Part shown: positions 1-10,752 of the stretch, piece by piece
Layout: each line of letters opens with the position of its first letter
How positions within the stretch are numbered: the first letter of the stretch is position 1
Assembly: GCA_026874595.1 (NCBI GenBank)
Contig: CM049308.1
Location: forward strand, 18,040,001 to 18,104,000
DNA length: 64,000 nt
From: Sipunculus nudus
Lineage: Eukaryota; Annelida; Sipuncula; Golfingiida; Sipunculidae
Direction: 5' to 3'
Position numbers and translations under genes: made by a program
Notes under the pieces: generated by a model
What the model was told of the DNA's origin: nothing
Databases searched by the model: none
The model's input: only the letters and a program-made list of their open reading frames with translations

Positions 1-690
1 CGCACGACGCCGTACCATCGCATAAGCTCACAGGTTTGCTAAAAACCAGATGAGTGGTTTTGATATTAGGCAGTCCTGAAGTGTGAAATTAGGTTTTTAA
101 TAAAAAATTGAGGTTTTTCCCTAATTTCTCAAACGAACAAAGTTGCAAAGACCCGGTTTTCGGCTTGGTAGGAGATTTTTAGGACATCTAACTGTATGGC
201 AAATTTCAGATTCTTAGACCCATGGTGTCAAAACATGCCAGTCTTACGTACGGACATCCGGACAAAATTTGGTGATGATAGCTCCAGCCGTTTCTGAGAT
301 TTAAATTTTAATATGCTTTTTTGCACAGTTAACAAAGTTCAACCTCCTGTAACTCAGCCAAAAATCTCCGAACTGGAACCATTCGAACAAACTTGAGAAA
401 GATTGTTCCAGGGATCATTTCTGTGAAATATTGGACAATTTGGCTGGACAGTTTCAGAGAAGAAGTTTTTTTAAGTTTTTTTAGCTTTTCCCTATAAAAT
501 CTAAGAAAATGCAGTTAGAAAAAAAATAAACAAAATCCGATATAGTTTTTTGGATGACTGAATATTTGCAAAAAATTTGGTGATGCTAGCTCCTGCCGTT
601 TTTGAGATAGCTATGGTTAACGTACAGACGACGCACAACGCACGATGCCGTACCATCGCATAAGCTCACAGGTCAGTTGAGCTAAAAAAT
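1..690. repeat. Interspersed repeat, partly tandem
   Basis: The segment CGCACGACGCCGTACCATCG... at 1-40 recurs at about 636-675, and AAATTTGGTGATG.TAGCTCC.GCCGTTT occurs at about 267 and 576. The first 200 bases closely match 8041-8240. The end GTCAGTTGAGCTAA resembles the end of the second copy (GTCAGCTGAGCTAA). This is a non-coding repeat family with internal duplication and no protein of its own in the window. Confidence 0.7.
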
Positions 691-1461
691 GCATCAAGGT
701 CATCCATGTTCGAACTTGACCTAGCCGTTGATAAGATGCATTAAACCTGTGCGTTTGGTGATTGTACCTCAAATTCTTACAAAGTTATTGTGTTAACATC
801 ATTTTAACAAGAAACGACACAAGGTGGCCCCACCTGTCTCTGCAAAAGACAAAGCTATCCAAGATCTTCGGTCAATTTGATTTTTTGGATCATTCCATGT
901 ATCCCTTACTGAGATATTAAAGATTTTGTGTGAATTTCACCAAATATGGGAATATTCAAGGTCAAGGCCACTCTCATGACCCTAATTTAAATAAACATCA
1001 TCCCATAACCCATATCTATGTATATGCATAATATAAAAGAAATCTGTCCATTATTTTTTTACTTATAATGCTCACAGTACTGTCAAGTGGCAATTTTAAG
1101 GGTATTAAAAGGCACGAAAACAAGTAAAGAATAATAGGTGGCGCCACCAGTTTCTGGAACATGACAACCCTATCCATGATCTTCGATCAACTTGATTTTG
1201 GGATCAATCCATGCAAGATTTCTTGAGATATTTAAGAATTTGAGAGATTTTCCCCAAAATTGGACCTATTCAAGGTCAAGGACACTCTCCTAGTACAGGT
1301 CATGACCTCATTTTAATAAGGTGTCCTCCTCTCACCCATTTCTATACATATACCGAGTTTGGTAAAGATCCATGAAATAATTTTTGAGTTATATGCAGCG
1401 GCGGCAACGGCGTGACCGTCATGAAAACATAGTATCCCCCGACTTTGTCTGGGGATACAAT
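680..1461. mobile_element. 5'-truncated copy of the GTATCCCC-ended element
   Basis: About 780 bases align with 46211-47025, including the GACACAAGGTGG.. block, TATGTATATGCATAATATAA and the hairpin end GTATCCCCCGACTTTGTCTG that finishes GGGATACAAT. The left inverted terminus is absent, so the copy is truncated or fused to the repeat on its left. Confidence 0.75.
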
Positions 1462-2072
1462 TATTTATTCTCATATCACCTAAGTCACTGCGGGGACAAT
1501 AATCTTTAAAATGAGGTATGGCAGTGTCATACGCAATGTGTTTAAGAGAACACTGAGGACAAAGCTTGAGCGAATTCCTTTTATACGTATTAGATATGTG
1601 AACTTTGTTCGAAATCAAACTTAAGTGAGATGTTATATTGATTAATGTTTCTGCTGAGTTTGATCAAAATCCATCATATTTCTTGTAAGCCATTGCAATG
1701 ACACCAAGTAGCCTAGTGACCATATTAAATATGTGTGGATTTTGCCCATAATCAAATTCGGGCGAGATAATCTAATGGTAAGTAGTTCTTGAAAATCCAT
1801 CAAAGCACTGGCAATTTATTACGGGGACACTAAAAGTTTACAGACGGAGGGACAGATGGACCACGGGTATACCATAATATGTCCCATCGAAGACGGCGTA
1901 TAATACTAAATCAAACCATTATTGGCAGAAACATAATACTCAAGATATCTAAAGACAAGGTATCTATGTAGGTTATGGACAAATTTCCCCTGAATCTTCC
2001 AAACTACAATTTTTACAGCCAGTATAAAACACTTTCACATATACACTAAAGAATAAGAATAACAATATCTAC
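1462..2072. other. Sos intron, no gene recognised
   Basis: AT-rich sequence with no coding signal. It forms part of the intron between Sos exon 2 and the next exon, which is outside the window. Confidence 0.6.
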
Positions 2073-2333
2073 CTTTGTAAGTAATGGATGAATTTTGTCG
2101 ACGGGTAACACCAGGGGGGATTTCCTGCGTCCTTTGTCGACAGCATTCTGAGCATCCCCTATAGCCCATTTGTCGATGGGATGAGGGAATGTTTTCTGCA
2201 CGCGTTCTTCGACATCCTGCACAGAATGAGGCTGCGTCGCACACAGCATCCCCAGGAGTCGCAGGATAAGAGACTCGATATATGCCAGGGCATCTTCTTT
2301 GGCGGTAAGGGATGGATGGACCTGCCTCTGCAC
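2073..2333 (-). CDS. Sos: Sos coding exon 2 (residues 36-122, histone fold)
   Basis: An 87-codon exon bounded by acceptor TTTTGTAG|GTGCAG (AG at 2335-2334) and donor ACAAAG|GTAGAT (GT at 2072-2071), phase 0 on both sides. It starts [10 protein letters not shown] and ends KIHPLLTK. The internal blocks [19 protein letters not shown] and [11 protein letters not shown] are the most conserved part of the Sos histone-fold module, which contributes to membrane lipid binding and to autoinhibition by packing on the DH-PH unit. The frame continues past the donor into intron without a stop for a few codons, so an ORF finder overextends it. The next exon is not in the window: nothing Sos-like is visible in 1-2072. 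Confidence 0.92.
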
Positions 2334-5300
2334 CTACAAAATAAAGCAAAGTTAGCAAACAACAAGTTCTGGCACAGAAGTTACATCTCAAGATGTTGCT
2401 ACAACAGCCCCGAGCCTCAGCATCATAACTCTTTCAACAGCCATGAAAAAAAGATATGCAGTATCAGCAGAAAAGTGTGTTCCTTTGTCCATCTGTATGT
2501 TTTTTTACATGAGAACTGGAGACGTTTCACTTGATTGCAATATATTCCTACCTCTATCGGGTTGTGAGAGGTATAACACTTCACCCTCATTTTGTCTTCA
2601 GCAAATTTAAGCAAAAAGGTCTGAACAAACTTTTAACACATTTTGTAGAGGACTAGTAAAACACCCAAGAAACAATCCATAAATGTGAGAGGTATACTGG
2701 ATGTTCATAAAAAAAAAATTAATTCGAAGGATTCTTTACCAATACAGCAATTTCATTAAGACTGAGATATTGATCAATATTAGCTAGGGGCTTGAGGATC
2801 ATCCTGGTAGGGTTTGATTTCTTCAACAATATTTTGTTTGTGCATATTTTATTAAGAGTATTGGATTTGGGCTACCTGATCAAATTATTGGCCTGATCTA
2901 ATTCTAGACCTAAAGATTTTGATCTGTTGTAGATAAGCCCATCAGCAAAGAACTGACACTGCGGTTTGGTGCAGGAATTATGCCCAAAAAGACAGGTATA
3001 TCTTTAAAGAAGGAAACGTGCATTGCATCCCATGCTACTCAGGGTCCACAAACTGGTAGTAACTTCATCACTATTTTAAAACTTCATTAAATTATAATAA
3101 TTTTTTCGTACTACAATATTTTTTCTTAGTATAACTCATCTGTTCTTTTTTTACTGAACTAAAATTATATTTATGATCATTCATTCTGGAAGAGTGGGAA
3201 CACATTCCTTCGATAATCATTAATATTCATAAGTCAAATATTCATAAGATAATCATTAAATATTCATAAGTCAACTCAGGGTACCATTCTGAAGCTTCCT
3301 CAACCTTTATGCTGACCTTTGCTGATTTTATTACAGTGAACAACTGAAGTGAGCAAAGCAAACAATAACTGAAAGTTTTGAAAATTTGCCAGTATGTGTT
3401 ACAAACAAACTGATTCATAATCAGATTTTTCATCGATTGATTTTCAAATCACAGCAGTAGTGAAAATGCAACCTTGCACACTGGCTCTATTATTGATCAT
3501 ACCTGAGCCCCAGGTAAGCCAGGTACCCAGTGTAGACACCAGCTGTGGGTCCAGGTGTGCCCTGGTGAGCTAGGCCACATCATAAAGATGTGTAGTACTA
3601 TACTCTGTTCAAGCAAAGCAGTGTGTGATACTAAGTGGGAGCAATCGGTTGTAAAATCATATTTGGTGATTGAAAGATAAAAATGCCCGATGATAGATTA
3701 TAAAGAGATTATTTTATGTACCATCTTATGTTACAGTGAAATATGCTGTATAGAATTAAACCTAAAATAGTAAATGAGTAAATTCATTCTTACTGTTAGG
3801 TCAAGGTAATGGTAAGGTTAGTGACACTTAACTGTTGCACAAGGTTAAGTTTTAATGCTGTTCTCTGCTTTATGCCCAGTCTTTCTTATATATCTGACAG
3901 AATTAGAATATTTTATCTGTATAATATGACTTTTTGGATGTGCCTACATAATCACTTATGACTGATTATGCAAAAATGCAATCAATTTAATTGGTTGTGA
4001 AAGAAAATGATCAATTATCAATATAATTGATGAACTGGCAAATCACTAGTGATACTTCTGTCAAAGTTTTTTCTTTACCTTGTACGATGTAGCTGTGATC
4101 ACATGAGGTAATGTGGCAATTTATTATAAGTAAAGGTATGAAATAAATATATAAATTTACTTTGCAACATTGCTGTGGTACTGACATGTCTAGAAAAGTA
4201 GAATGCACTGCAACAAATAACTCTCATAGCTTCACTGAATTTAAAGTTGAATCGGTATCATAATTAAATACTGGAAACCCTTGCAGACCAGATATGACTT
4301 GTAGGATCTGTGCAGTGCTGTGCTCTTTTGATTTAGTAATACTTCACCACACTGCACAGAATCAGACTCGTAGTATAAAGAGTATGATATGGCTGTTTCA
4401 GGTTTGTGAGCATCACAATCTGACCCCAATAATGCACTGCAGCTTCTAAATACGACGCAGGTATAAATGTAGCAAAACAAATTACATAAACATGGATGTT
4501 TCTGCTATAAATATTTTACAGAATAAGTAACATTTTGCAAACATATGCATGTAAAAGTGAAAATGCAAACAGAATGCATTTCCTTGAAACAAATTTTTAT
4601 TTTAAAGTTTGATATTTGAGATGGTCTTGGTTGAGGAAGAGGTTAATTTTGAGTAGATAATACCTCTAAAGGGGGATAGTTTACAATTGATATATTTCAA
4701 CTGGTTTGAAATTTGTTAATTAATGCTATATTTTTACTTGTTAATGAGTGAAACACAACCATGGGGCAGCCTCCCTATTTAGCCTACAGAATGCTAAACT
4801 GGGTGGGGAACGACCATGAAAAATCTCACTGCATATTAGCCGAGATGAAAAGCATAGTACTAAATTGGTTCTGGTAAAAACTAAAATGGAACAAACTTTT
4901 TTTGTTGGAGGTAACCACCTCCATTTTTTCTGGTAACTTAACTAAGTATATACATCTGCAGAAATCCATTCCCTGTTTCAGACTACATGACAGGGCAGTA
5001 TCCCAAGCTTCCTCTCCTTTTATATCCTGGCATTAACCAGACTCAGTGACTACTAGCCCTTGGTGTGTAATCATCCCCGAACCCCCAAAGGCAAACTTGT
5101 TTGTGAGTGAAACATGGCAGCTGGGCATAGCCTTCCCATTAAGCCTGCCCAAGCGCTCACCCTGTATAGGGGCCAACTGTGAATAATCCCACCACCAGCT
5201 GAGATCTGAACTCACAATCTCCCTGCTTTGAGTCCTGTGCTCTACCCCTAAGCCACAGAAGCTGGTTAAATGGAGTAAACTTATGTAATACACTAACTTG

Positions 5301-7423
5301 GTTAAATTTATAATGTTTGGGAGTGGCAGTTTCTTTTTGAATTCATAAGGTGACAAAAAAAAAAACAAAAATCATTTAACACCCACAGTGACCCATAAAA
5401 TTTCCAGATTCAAAATAGGTTTGAATTCAACTGACTGGCTTTTTTCTTAAGCATCAGGTTTCATAAGAAAAGTGTTTGTTAGGTTCAACTGCTGCCATGG
5501 ATATCTAAGACTTGTCTGAATGGGGGCGCTTCATATTTTATTTATAAACAGAAGCATGTGTCTTTAAATATTCAGGTGGAAAAAGGTGCCCCTTTTGGGC
5601 AGATTTGTAGTTATAATTATATATGGACTTGCTCCTTATTATGGACAATTTATTCTTTGTCGCATGAACTATGGGTAATTCTGCGCTGGTTCAAAGTGCA
5701 TAGCAGGCTCACACACCGATTCTGAGAGAATGCTTTTAACTTTACTGGAGTGATTTTTGGCCAATTTTTTTTTTAATGAAAAAAAACCTTTATTATCAAT
5801 TATCACAGTTTAAATTATGTAAGTTTACATGAGATGTGATCATGTTTGGTTCTTGATTAAGGATATAGGAACTTTATTCATCAAAACTATGAATATAACA
5901 ATTTGACAGGCAGAAAAACATGACAGAGTATGGTCAGAAATGGAGAGTACATCTACTTAACTTAGAATCAATCCAAACCCAAACGTTTCCAAAATTTAAT
6001 ATCAATTTTCAGGTGGAAGGCTGCCACTATTCCTATACCAAACTGACAAACAGATGAACAGACATCTGGGTGACAAAGATTCTGAAGTAAAATCATTGGC
6101 TGCTTTGTTTTAACCTCTCACCCAGGCAAGGTGGTACCAGGGCTGAGTACCTGAATGGTAATCATAATTACTGTATCATCAAAACAGACTCACTATTGAT
6201 CATATAAGCACCCAAATTGGCAAAGTACTGCAGTTCATCACTCTGATACAACATTTAGCTTGAGAATGCAGTCAACTGTGTGTAAATTGTGTTGACAAGG
6301 ACAATGTGATTAACTTTAAAACTGTCATTCAGATAATCAAGGTTTATATTATGTGAATGCTGTGACATGCAAATCATCTCAGGTAATGTATTAAACTGCA
6401 GCATCACTGTCACAACCTAAAACAAGGGACCTATGGGTCACTGTGCTCAGCTGACGTTAACCTTGAAGGTAAAAATCTAAAATAATATCTAATGGAGATA
6501 AAGTGTAAGAGGAAGAGGTAATAAAGGCCATGGTTGGTTTATATGATTGGTTTGTATTGATGAGCAAGAAATTGTTGCAAAAAATATTTTGTGACCTGAC
6601 CATGTGTTTCCTAATGTTGAAACTAAAGCATGTGAGCAGTTAGTGAACAAATGATCTGTACTATTACCATGATCATTAGTTGGTTTTTCGATTAACTGTT
6701 GACATTTCAGTAGTTTACACATTTGTTCAATTGTATCTATTTTTTTGTATGATATATATTATTAAATATATATGTATTTTTTTATGAAATGTATACAGGT
6801 GAAATATAGCTAATTAACAACATAAAACAGGGCAAACAAAGCCTGATCTCAAATTCTGCTGAGGCAGGAAAATAATGAACAAATGTTTGTATTAAATCCT
6901 GATTTTTTTATCACATCAATTATTTTCTAATTTAAGTTTATATTTCTATACATTTCCAATTTAACATATATATCTGAATATAAAAGTTGATTCATAATTC
7001 TAAATTGCATCATCATAAATCTCAATCTTGTCAGATAACACCACATCATGCATACAAATGTTTATTTATTTTTTACCATAAAAATATATCTTTAAAATCT
7101 GCAAAACAATATATATCTAAATATAATACTTGATTTAGATTTCACAATTTTTAATTGTGTCTTTATTTATCCATAACGTGCTTCATATTTTTTATAATAA
7201 TTTAAGCATACTGATGGGTTCATTTATATTAGTTAAAATCATTTAAAAGAAAATTGATTTCATTAAAAATGCTACATTACACAACATTGCATCTTCTGGA
7301 TTACACCTTGAATTATTTTTTCAAGGAAAGTTTTTGCATATCGGAGTGGAAACAGCATTACAATTAAGGAGATACAGTGAAAACAATAACAATTACTGCA
7401 TAACACTTGGTGGCTTGGGTTTG

Positions 7424-7461
<38 letters not shown>

Positions 7462-9173
7462 GATGATATGAGAATAACTGTACACCTGTCACAGCAGGGG
7501 ATCTCCCCCAGTGACTGTAACAAATCAGAAACCCTGGCATAGCTGACTTCCAGTGACCTGGAGTGGGACCCTGCATCTGTAATCAAAGCAAGTGACTACA
7601 GAAAAAAAAATCAAGAACAAGCTTAATTTTCAAGCTTTTATTTTCAAATTTCATATTTAGACAAACTAAATATTCATGTTTACATGCTGTGAAAATTAAA
7701 TCAATGGTGCTTACAGGAAAAAAACGTGCCATGGTCAAAGTTGGGCAAAATTTAAGGTACTGATTTTTTTTTTATGCTAATAACTTAAAAAATTTACAAA
7801 ATTCAGATCTAATTTTGGGTAAACAATTGAATCTTAATTAAACATAGTTATATACTTGAGAAAATAGACTCTAGTTTCAAAATTTTTCATGTTAAGTGAG
7901 TTATTATTTTTCCTGATTTTTTACAAAGTCCATTATGTTTGGGCCCATAACTTAAAGAATTTATACTTTACAGACTTAATTTCTGGCATGTACATAGGAA
8001 CTATATAGATGAATATTTATAGTAAATATGAGGAAAAACAGATGAGTGGTTTTGATATTAGGCAGTCCTGAAGTGTGAAAATAGGATTTTAATAAAAAAT
8101 TGAGGTTTTTCCTTAATTTCTAAAAGGAACGAAGTCGCAAAGACCCAGTTTTTGGCTTGGTAGGAGATCTTGGGGACATCTAACATTATGCTGAATTTTG
8201 GATTCCTAGGTCTTATGGTTTCAAAACGTGCCACATCTACGGATGGACGGACGGACGGACGGACGACGGACAATGGACCACGACTATAGCTCAGATGACT
8301 TATAGTCAGCTGAGCTAACAAGACATTTTCCCACCCAAGCTCTATGTTTCTTTTCATTCTATTACAAGCAACATTGTTAACTGTATAATCAGTGATGATA
8401 TTCAACATTACTTTCAAATATATCCAAATCCTAAAAAAATACCAAATTTTCTGAGTAAAATGTGATTTGATAAAATTGTATAAATTATATTTTTGAACAT
8501 TATAATACCAATGTATCATTAATTATATATTCAAGTTCAACCACTGGATTACAAAGTAATACATTTTCCTAAAACAAAAACCATGTTCCAGGAGTAATGT
8601 TAAATATTTCAATCACATAACAATATATGACACAAGAATGACAGGTTCAACAATAATACAAAATGCAACAATAAACCCACACTATTTTAACTGAAAACTT
8701 GCAAAAATTTATTATTCAATCAAATATATTACTGAAGTGATGCTGCATCTTTTGCAGGTGAGCCTGAGTCAGGGAAACTTTTATTTCATCATACAAAAGT
8801 TGCACAATCAAAGCAGCTAAACACAACAAAAATTGATAAAATTTTATGCTAATAAAACAACGGTCCAATAATAATGTGTCCAACGATCATAAAACATTTG
8901 TCGTATGCACTGGAGGGGGCATGTGCAGTCAGCTGTTAACTTGATGACGGACACGCTTGATAAACAAAAACAATGGGGACCAGTGTCGGGACCAAGTGAA
9001 AGCGGACATCACTAGTACAGTGATAACTGGGCCCTCCCTCACTAGGCTTGGAGTCGGGGTACTCTCACCTTTTGTAGTGCAATAATTAGCTGGCCCTTCC
9101 ATTTCGCCGCGTTCTCCTCTTGCTCGAAGTTATACGCGTGGTTATCGTTCGTATTTGGCGATGGCGAGAACAT
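2073..9173 (-). CDS. Sos: Son-of-sevenless Ras GEF, 5' end of gene (2 exons, partial)
   Basis: Two exons, complement(9069..9173, 2073..2333), join in phase 0 to give 122 residues. The product is the N-terminal part of Sos, the exchange factor that loads GTP onto Ras (and, through its DH domain, acts on Rac) downstream of Grb2-coupled receptor tyrosine kinases at the inner face of the plasma membrane. Recognition rests on the segments [19 protein letters not shown] and [10 protein letters not shown] and on the ending KIHPLLTK, which match the paired histone-fold module that opens all animal Sos proteins. That module normally precedes the DH, PH, REM and CDC25 domains. None of these is in the window, so they must lie left of position 1. 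The intron is 6.7 kb and carries repeats. Animals may have one or two Sos genes and I cannot tell which paralogue this is. Confidence 0.93.
2334..4896. other. Sos intron 1, distal part: nothing recognised except a SINE relic
   Basis: AT-rich intron sequence without coding or RNA-gene signals. About 4745-4850 resembles the middle of the tRNA-derived SINE that follows (GTGAAACACAACCATGGGGC, then CCTACAGAATGC). Confidence 0.5.
4897..5270 (-). mobile_element. tRNA-derived SINE, copy A
   Basis: On the minus strand a tRNA-like head begins near 5266. Its A box is GTGGCTTAGGGGTAGAGCAC and its B box GTGAGTTCAGATCTC. The body ends GGTTACCTCCAACAAAAAAA at 4897, a short A tail. Flanks TGGAACAAAC (4887-4896) and TGGAGTAAAC (5271-5280) look like a 10-bp target-site duplication with two differences. 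The copy preserves the site where copy B carries a MITE. No ORF is expected: the family would be moved by a LINE in trans. Confidence 0.75.
5281..6420. other. Sos intron 1, nothing recognised
   Basis: AT-rich non-coding sequence without repeats that I can match elsewhere in the window. Confidence 0.5.
6421..6720. repeat. Interspersed repeat GGGACC.ATGGGTCA family, uninterrupted copy
   Basis: Matches 23455-23569 plus 24614-24770 through CTCAGCTGA.GTTAACCTTGA, AGGCCATGGTTGG and CCATGTGTTTCCTAAT. It provides the empty site for the LINE at 23570-24613. Confidence 0.75.
6740..8038. other. Sos intron 1, AT-rich
   Basis: No gene seen apart from the poly-G run. ATATAT-rich segments occur near 6740-6780 and 6960-7120. 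Confidence 0.5.
7426..7460. repeat. Poly-G tract (35 nt)
   Basis: Uninterrupted run of G in Sos intron 1, and a potential G-quadruplex or assembly-length artefact. The proline-rich ORFs across it on the minus strand are products of this tract. Confidence 0.9.
8039..8325. repeat. Second copy of the interspersed repeat at 1-690
   Basis: AGATGAGTGGTTTTGATATT and about 190 following bases match 47-245 with scattered differences. A short GGAC-tetramer tract (about 8227-8262) follows, and the copy ends CAGCTGAGCTAA. It lies in Sos intron 1. Confidence 0.75.
9069..9173 (-). CDS. Sos: Sos coding exon 1 (residues 1-35)
   Basis: The ATG is at 9173-9171 and opens [10 protein letters not shown]. The exon runs 35 codons to ...IALQK and ends at the donor AAAAG|GTGAGAG (GT at 9068-9067). 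The second half ([15 protein letters not shown]) matches the conserved start of Sos, where a Y/F-E-x-E-E-N-A-x-K-W-x-G-x-L pattern precedes the histone fold. The first 14 residues are not conserved, as expected for this protein. I chose this start because it is the first ATG ahead of the conserved block and sits just downstream of a CpG-rich promoter-like segment. The exon is too short to stand out as an open frame. Confidence 0.9.
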
Positions 9174-9480
9174 TTCACAATAGTAACAGGCGGTTAAATA
9201 TTCTACTGATGGCAGACATTTTACTCCGACTTGCGTACAGTGACTGGGGTCGACCCTCGGTAATGACTCACTTTGCGCGCAAACCTCACACTGGAAACGC
9301 GTTATCTCCGTCCGCGACGGCCGCCATCCTTAATGGACACTACTTGGGAACGTGCATGCACGCGAAGCATTGGCTAGCTTTGTTTACTCTGCAGTAATTT
9401 TGTTTACAAATAACGATGCTTCCGCAAATCACCACCAAAACCGGAAGTGGGTCTGAGATTCAAAGCATGCGCAAAATATC
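9174..9480 (-). promoter_or_regulatory. Candidate CpG-rich core promoter of Sos
   Basis: The 300 bases upstream of the Sos ATG are clearly richer in CpG than the flanks. Three vertebrate-type housekeeping promoter motifs occur: a YY1-like site (minus strand AGGATGGCGGCC, about 9319-9330), an ETS site CCGGAAGTG (plus strand, 9441-9449) and an NRF-1-like half site GCATGCGCA (9465-9473). No TATA box is obvious. A YY1 site about 150 bases before the ATG would fit a start site near 9330. The motifs are seen in the sequence; promoter function is inferred. Confidence 0.55.
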
Positions 9481-9854
9481 TTCTTATTGAGACCTCCAAT
9501 CATATGACGTTTTTATTTTTTTCCAGGGTAACTTGGCTTTTTTTCTTATGATTATGTTTCAGGGACTAATTAACAGAGACAATTTTAATGAATTTATCAT
9601 GTAAATGATAAGATGGAAAAGAAAAAGACTAAATACTATATAAATTAACAATACTGGACATTTTTCAAGGGTTTATATCTGGATTCGGAGATTAGGTTGC
9701 ACTCGTGCTACCTGCATTCTCCCTGCAGAAACCTGGGACGGATGCTGCAGGTGCTTGTTATTCAAATGAAACCTAACAGGGGACGCCACCATCGGTTCCA
9801 ATACGCATGTTGAAAACCCTCTCTCTCCCTGTACGTGTTCTGTTTTTTATGCAA

Positions 9855-9869
9855 ATAATAATAATAATG

Positions 9870-9912
<43 letters not shown>
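9855..9912. repeat. (AAT)n microsatellite
   Basis: About 19 ATA/AAT triplets with one interruption (ATGATA). Confidence 0.9.
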
Positions 9913-9913
<1 letters not shown>

Positions 9914-10451
9914 GTGTCTAAAATACCATATAGAGAAATTTGAGAAAAGTGGGTTTACATATATGACTGATAAAGCATTATATTCCTCTAAAATTGGCTT
10001 GGTTTAAAGAATGTTTGTGAATGCTTACGATTATTCCCGGAAAAGCGCAACAGTTTGTCAGTTTCCTTTTGGGGTTCTTTCTTAAATATAACATTTGATC
10101 AAATAACATTATTAAAATATATAATACATGCAATACATTTTGGTGAGTGGTTTGGACTTATAGGTGTAGCTACAGTTATAGTTGCTCACAATTTAAGAAT
10201 ACAGTTTTAAACGGGAAATAGGTGAAAATGTTTCAACAGTGGTACAAGACAGGTACACATAGTACAGCGCAGCGGAATTATTGGTTAAGGAATAAACACC
10301 AAACACGGCTAGCTAGATCATTGAAGATGCAAACCATACAGAACATGAACTAAATTATTTAGAATATCTTGGAATATTATATCCTATTCCGAGTTTGTGA
10401 AACAATAAATAAGAAATTACTCCAAATAAAATTGAATATTACAATTGATTG

Positions 10452-10456
10452 ATAAT

Positions 10457-10520
<64 letters not shown>
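10452..10520. repeat. (AAT)n microsatellite
   Basis: About 22 near-perfect triplets, the second such tract within 600 bases. Confidence 0.9.
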
Positions 10521-10521
<1 letters not shown>

Positions 10522-10707
10522 ATTAAAATGCAATTGAAACTCAACTTATTTTATCATTTAATTTGGCACCATCCGACACATGATCATTCTTTTAAGTTAA
10601 GAAATAAACAAGTTTATTCACGTGGACAGTACGTGTGTGTACAGAAAGAAGATATATAAAACAGCTTTTTTGGTTCAGCGAGTTTCCAAATAAACCACCG
10701 TAGGAGC

Positions 10708-10709
10708 AC

Positions 10710-10743
<34 letters not shown>

Positions 10744-10752
10744 ACACACACA
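10708..10752. repeat. (CA)n microsatellite
   Basis: CA repeat with one interruption (CACTCACA). Confidence 0.9.

Noticed and set aside
5200-5270. tRNA gene on the minus strand
   Set aside because: A and B boxes are present, but the body continues into a SINE with an A tail and the cloverleaf is not intact.
7272-7586. Proline-rich ORFs across the poly-G tract
   Set aside because: Produced by the homopolymer; no coding signal on either side.
9155-9397. Plus-strand 80-residue ORF overlapping the Sos start
   Set aside because: Antisense shadow of CpG-rich promoter and exon 1; no independent evidence.
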